Source of the DNA: Rhizobium sp. RM
GTDB lineage: Bacteria; Pseudomonadota; Alphaproteobacteria; Rhizobiales; Rhizobiaceae
Reading direction: 5' to 3'
DNA length: 64,000 nucleotides
Assembly: GCF_013390595.1 (NCBI RefSeq)
Contig: NZ_JACAWV010000012.1
Coordinates: 92,045-156,044 of the forward strand
The position numbers were made by a program, and so were the translations under genes. The notes under the pieces were generated by a model, which saw nothing but the letters and a program-made list of their open reading frames with translations, made no database searches and was not told the origin of the DNA. Positions 60,848 through 64,000 of this stretch are shown one piece after another (the stretch's first letter is position 1; each line of letters starts with the position of its first letter).

Positions 60848-61183
60848 ATGCACATCCTCATCATCGAGCGTCAACCTCTTTTGACAGCCGCCACACGCGC
60901 GCGTTTAGAGAGCGCGGGCGCGACCATCGTCGGCCCCGTCAGAACACTGGCTGCGGCGCTTGAATGCTTGATCAGCGCTCGCCTCGACGCCGTGCTCATC
61001 GATATCACGGTGAAACAACTCGCGGCGATCGAACTGGCGCAGACGCTGACCGATCTCGATCTACCATTCTTATATGTCGGCAGTAACGCTGAAGCGGGCG
61101 GATACGCTCTCGTCGACAACACGGCTGAACTATCGAGAATCGGACTGGCACTGGCTCGGTTACCCACGCCTACAAAACACTAG
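60848..61183 (+). CDS. Response-regulator receiver-like protein, 111 aa
   Basis: A single receiver-like domain: 'HILIIERQPLLTAATRARLESAGATIVGPV' (first strand with an acidic pocket ER in place of the usual ED/DD), putative phospho-Asp in 'LDAVLIDITV', and 'LPFLYVGS' (S/T strand). The conserved lysine strand is not obvious, so it may be degenerate. No output domain. ATG 60848 gives the normal receiver start; the frame extends 7 codons upstream. Confidence 0.65.
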   Translation: MHILIIERQPLLTAATRARLESAGATIVGPVRTLAAALECLISARLDAVLIDITVKQLAAIELAQTLTDLDLPFLYVGSNAEAGGYALVDNTAELSRIGLALARLPTPTKH

Positions 61184-61446
61184 CGGAACCGGCGAGCCAT
61201 ATCCGGTGTCCTCGGCCGGTTGCCCTTGGTGATGCCTAATTCTTGGAGAGCTATTCGGTGCATTATCTTAAACAGCTCGCGATCAATAGGACCGTCAAAG
61301 TCTAAGTCAGGCAAAGATCGGAGCGTTTCCTCAATGGTGTCTTCGACAAGTTTAATCTGCATAGCTTCATAGCTGGTGAAGCGTTTTGCCAAAGGAAGCA
61401 AAAGTGTCCGTAACGGGCAGGCTTCAGTATAGCTGGGTTTACCCAT
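61180..61446 (-). CDS. Sigma-region-2-like small protein, paralog 3 (88 aa)
   Basis: Third member of the family at 28817 and 33719. The core 'LVEDTIEETLRSLPDLDFDGPIDRELFKIMHRIALQELGI' shares LV-x-T-I, P, D, LF-x-IM-x-IAL. GGAGGGG lies upstream of the ATG at 61446. The conserved leader precedes it on the minus strand. Unlike the others it has no tiny membrane gene after it; the receiver-like gene's end overlaps instead. Confidence 0.65.
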   Translation of the reverse strand: MGKPSYTEACPLRTLLLPLAKRFTSYEAMQIKLVEDTIEETLRSLPDLDFDGPIDRELFKIMHRIALQELGITKGNRPRTPDMARRFR

Positions 61447-61452
61447 GGCGCA

Positions 61453-61514
61453 CCCCTCCATAAAGCAGGCGTGAGCACATAGTAACTCGCAGTTGGCACC
61501 GCCTACGAATTCGG
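61453..61514 (-). promoter_or_regulatory. Conserved leader of the sigma-region-2-like family, copy 3
   Basis: Read on the minus strand: TCGTAGGCGGTGCCAACTGC, then GTTACTATGTGCTCACGCCTGC and GGAGGGG. It matches the leaders at 28741 and 33649 with scattered changes. AGGCG/CGCCT pairing is kept. Confidence 0.6.
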
Positions 61515-61762
61515 TTGATGCCAATAACAAAAGGTTAACACGCTGATGCTTGGAGTCGACCCCCTAAAAGCGACCGGTTATTTTAAGTCGCGCTTAAGTG
61601 ACGCATTTAGGTGGGCGCGCCGCCCCCCTTTTGCTTTAGCTTCCTCGGTCGTCACCCTAGAGGGAGACAGTCGAGGAAGTAACAAGCTGCAGAATGAGGC
61701 ACAGACTTGCGCAATCTTTTTTCGCAAACCGCGCTTTTCTATATGAGCATCCTGAGCGTCAT
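61515..61762. other. Gene-free stretch
   Basis: No supportable gene between the divergent leader at 61514 and the ridA-like stop; no repeats recognised. Confidence 0.35.
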
Positions 61763-62218
61763 TTAGCGGTCCACGACCGCTCGGAACGTGATCTCAACGA
61801 GCTGTTGGGGAAAGGCGAGGCGCGTAACCCCAATGATATTGCTCGCAAGCTGAGGGAGATCGGAACCGTAGACTTTTTTCCGGATTTCAGAGGCGGGGCC
61901 GAAGGCTGCATCGACGTCCAATACGTAAAGTGTTTCTTCAACCACGTCATCGAAGGTTGCGCCGAATTGTTGTAGGAGGACGCGGGCGTTCTCATAAGTT
62001 TGGCGAATTTGAGCTTCCATGGTGTCGAACGAAACTGGCTTTCCAGTGGCATCGATTTCGGCAGGTGCGACCAAATTCCCTTGGCTATCGTGGCTCAGCT
62101 GACCGGAAACATAGATCGTATCCTTAACCTTGACCGCTTGTGCGTAGCCAAATGCTTTTTCCCAGGCAACGCCGTGGTTTGCAGATTCAACGCGTGGTGT
62201 GTTTGCTTTGTTCGTCAT
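61763..62218 (-). CDS. RidA family (YjgF/YER057c/UK114) protein
   Basis: A 151-residue RidA-like protein: 'GVAWEKAFGYAQAVKVKDTIYVSGQLSHDSQGNLV', 'TYENARVLLQQFGATFDDVVEETLYVLD' and 'ASNIIGVTRLAFPQQLVEITFRAVV'. Classic RidA deaminates reactive enamines through an Arg; here the position reads GVTRLA, so an Arg is present. It is divergent from a LysR regulator gene, its likely controller. Confidence 0.9.
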   Translation of the reverse strand: MTNKANTPRVESANHGVAWEKAFGYAQAVKVKDTIYVSGQLSHDSQGNLVAPAEIDATGKPVSFDTMEAQIRQTYENARVLLQQFGATFDDVVEETLYVLDVDAAFGPASEIRKKVYGSDLPQLASNIIGVTRLAFPQQLVEITFRAVVDR

Positions 62219-62378
62219 CGTCGGTTCCTTCGAGAAATGTTTAGAACCCGAAACTGAACAAGTTCGACCTCACCGTAAATTGCAATAAATCTAATGAGTG
62301 TATTGCGCATTCCGCAATGCGTTGCTTTTAGAATTTTCACAACATAAGACGCGCTTATCGAAAGCATTAAGGGCATCC

Positions 62379-63278
62379 ATGAACGACTACAAAGCACTCC
62401 AGACGTTCCTCATGGCTGCGGAGAAACGTAGCTTTGCGCAAGTAGCGCGAGAGCTCAGCATGACACCTGCTGCGGTCACCCGAACCATTGCGGCGCTAGA
62501 GGAAGACCTCGGAGTCCAACTGTTCGTCCGAACTACCCGCCAAGTCGCGCTAACAACTGACGGTGCTGTCTTTGCAGCACAGGTCCAGCCCGCATTTGAT
62601 GCTCTGGAGAACGCGCGTCGAGAGCTGAAAAACGCCCATAAGGGTGATCAGGGCCGCCTGCGTATCAGCGCCCCCACCTGGTTGGGTAAAACGGTATTGC
62701 CGCCAATAATTACGGGCTTCAAGGAACTCTACCCTCTGATGTGCTTCGAGATCTCGCTGTCGGATGGATTGGTGAACATCGTTGACGATGATTACGACCT
62801 CGCGATCCGCATCTCCTCACAGCCATCCGATAAATTCACAATCTGGAGAAAGATCCGGGCGATCCCGCGAATTCTTGTTGCTGCTCCCGGCTCGAAATTC
62901 ACTGAGATGAAGCATCCATGCGAGTTATCGCCTGACGAATGTCTCGCCTACAGCGGGGAAAGTCGGAGGGAGTCTTGGGTTTTATCAGAGGGTAACGCAA
63001 CAGTTACTGTATCGGCAGGGAAGGCCTTCAGCGCCAATAGTGGCGAAGTACTGGCTGATATGGCGGCAGATGGGATGGGCGTTGCACTTCTGCCCGGTTT
63101 CAACATCGCGGAGCATATCCAAAGCGGCAGATTGGTTCATGTCCTGCAGGGATGGTCTCCGCCGATGCTTTGGTTGACGCTTTATTATCCACCCTATCAG
63201 TCTCTACCCCCTCGCATCGCATCTTTCTCGAAGTTTTTCGAGGAGCAGGTAACCGCACATATGGTGATGATCTCCTAA
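62379..63278 (+). CDS. LysR-family transcriptional regulator
   Basis: A 299-residue LysR regulator: N-terminal helix-turn-helix (FLMAAEKRSFAQVARELSMTPAAVTRTIAALEEDLGVQLFVRTTR) and a C-terminal substrate-binding domain ('GRLRISAPTWLGKTVLPPIITGFKELYPLMCFEISLSDG', 'GMGVALLPGFNIAEHIQSGRLVHVL'). ATG 62379 gives the family start; an in-frame frame opens at 62298. It is divergent from ridA across 160 bp, so it probably regulates that gene. Confidence 0.93.
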   Translation: MNDYKALQTFLMAAEKRSFAQVARELSMTPAAVTRTIAALEEDLGVQLFVRTTRQVALTTDGAVFAAQVQPAFDALENARRELKNAHKGDQGRLRISAPTWLGKTVLPPIITGFKELYPLMCFEISLSDGLVNIVDDDYDLAIRISSQPSDKFTIWRKIRAIPRILVAAPGSKFTEMKHPCELSPDECLAYSGESRRESWVLSEGNATVTVSAGKAFSANSGEVLADMAADGMGVALLPGFNIAEHIQSGRLVHVLQGWSPPMLWLTLYYPPYQSLPPRIASFSKFFEEQVTAHMVMIS

Positions 63279-63400
63279 ACACTCCGTAAAAGGCGGCATT
63301 GACCAGCGTCGCCAACTGTTGCGATGGTCGGCTTAGATGCCGTGTTTTCCAGTATGGATCTAGGGATTTTTCGAAGCCTGCAATCTGTTACATTCTCTAA

Positions 63401-63730
63401 ATGAGCGGACTAATTATTACTCTAACAGCCTGGGCGTCTTTGGTTATCACAGCGTTTTTTATCTTCTGGCGTCCCAGGTGGTTTACAGGCGTTGTGAACG
63501 CCAATGCAACGAGTGTCGCATTGTTCGCAGTTACAGCAATGCTGTTCGTGATAGCCTATCCTGACAATCGCCGGGTCATCGCCATATGCGCTGTCCTTTT
63601 GGCAATTGCCTCTGAACTACTCGCTATTTTTACCTCTTCAAGACATGCTGAAATGAGGCGCGCGTCCGTAAAGGCGTTGAGCGCATTAATTGGCATCCTC
63701 ATGGGGGCTATCGTCCTTCACGTCCTCTAA
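63401..63730 (+). CDS. Small polytopic membrane protein (VanZ-like?), 109 aa
   Basis: A 109-residue protein with four predicted helices (LIITLTAWASLVITAFFIFW; SVALFAVTAMLFVIAY; VIAICAVLLAIASELLAIF; SVKALSALIGILMGAIVLHVL). The segment with ASELLAIFTSSRHAEMRRASVKALSALIG looks like the VanZ-like pattern (E..Q..pgR...D...N..G). That similarity is by eye only. Confidence 0.6.
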   Translation: MSGLIITLTAWASLVITAFFIFWRPRWFTGVVNANATSVALFAVTAMLFVIAYPDNRRVIAICAVLLAIASELLAIFTSSRHAEMRRASVKALSALIGILMGAIVLHVL

Positions 63731-64000
63731 TTCTGAATAAAACAATTTTTATTCTGGCAGGCGCTGTTTCGTCCGCCGTACGTTTAAAAGCGAACTCAAA
63801 TTAATGACTATTGGACTGGCTGCAACTATCGTTCTCGGGCCGATCGGCGCTCCTCGCTTATGTATGTTATAACTGTCAAAGCTGGTTAGAGCTGCGACGC
63901 CGCTGGCCCGTTAGAAATGCGACACTGGCTCCGACAATCAGCCCCCGACCGGACCGGCTGGGCCGGGTTGCAAGGGTAGGGAGGGGGCGGGTGATGGAAC
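63731..64000. other. Window end; G-rich ribosome-binding-site-like stretch repeated from 58813
   Basis: No gene is complete here. GGTTGCAAGGG-T-AGGGAGGGGG (63966-63986) resembles GGTTGCAAGGGAGGGAGGGGG at 58814-58834. In both places an ATG follows within 10 bp (58843 and 63994), so a further gene may start at 63994. Confidence 0.35.

Noticed and set aside
1..64000. CRISPR arrays, rRNA, tRNA and intact insertion sequences
   Set aside because: No regularly spaced short repeats, no rRNA-like sequence, no cloverleaf I could support and no transposase frame were found.

Overview
The window looks like accessory DNA, probably a plasmid or chromid, from an alphaproteobacterium of the Brucella/Ochrobactrum group. 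The evidence is a pair of Brucella-type (Porin_2/Omp2) porins, a RepC replication initiator, an alphaproteobacterial SOS box (GAAC-N7-GAAC), a DUF736 protein, a Brucellaceae-style YadA-like adhesin and a complete VirB/VirD4 type IV secretion system (T4SS). The species and the plasmid status are inferred; the gene families are read from the sequence.

Layout. 1-5304: a dipeptide-type ABC importer (two permeases, one fused double ATPase) followed by a PPOX/flavin reductase/[2Fe-2S] fusion. 6275-16346: an iron-siderophore island with a FecI-type ECF sigma factor, FecR-type regulator, TonB-dependent receptor, periplasmic binding protein, siderophore-interacting reductase, two FecCD permeases, a wrecked FecE-type ATPase remnant and an exporter-fold ABC protein. 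16980-21575: a NUDIX hydrolase, a PAS-GGDEF protein broken by one in-frame stop codon, and a thiamine-pyrophosphate enzyme. 21894-34632: plasmid backbone with DUF736, a SNase-like protein, a lone RepC with a predicted antisense RNA, DUF932, a ParB-like gene broken by a one-base frameshift, a LigD-type ligase, and many very small genes. 34819-39052: a segmental duplication carrying two identical-protein porins plus an SRAP gene and its remnant. 39389-41489: a trimeric autotransporter and an IalB-like protein.

43398-59076 is the T4SS, arranged as two divergent operons that meet at 50847-51008. Leftward: virB1a, virB2, virB3, virB4, virB1b, virB5, two SNase-like proteins and a TrbM/KikA-like protein. 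Rightward: a degenerate SNase-like protein, virB7, virB6, virB8, virB9, virB10, virB11, virD4 and a small protein. No relaxase is visible. After it come an orphan imuA under an SOS box, a zinc-ribbon-like protein, a stand-alone HEAGH metalloprotease-like protein, a receiver-like protein, and a divergent ridA/LysR pair.

The most unusual material is in the plasmid backbone. Three paralogous small proteins resembling an isolated sigma-70 region 2 (28817, 33719, 61446) each follow the same conserved leader. Two of them are followed by near-identical 37-38 aa single-helix membrane proteins. A 441-bp leader is duplicated upstream of the DUF932 and parB-like genes, with a third partial copy. There is a candidate hydrophobic 25-residue toxin-like peptide with a perfect 14-bp hairpin, and a candidate structured sRNA near repC. 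These could form an undescribed plasmid-borne regulatory module; that is inference.
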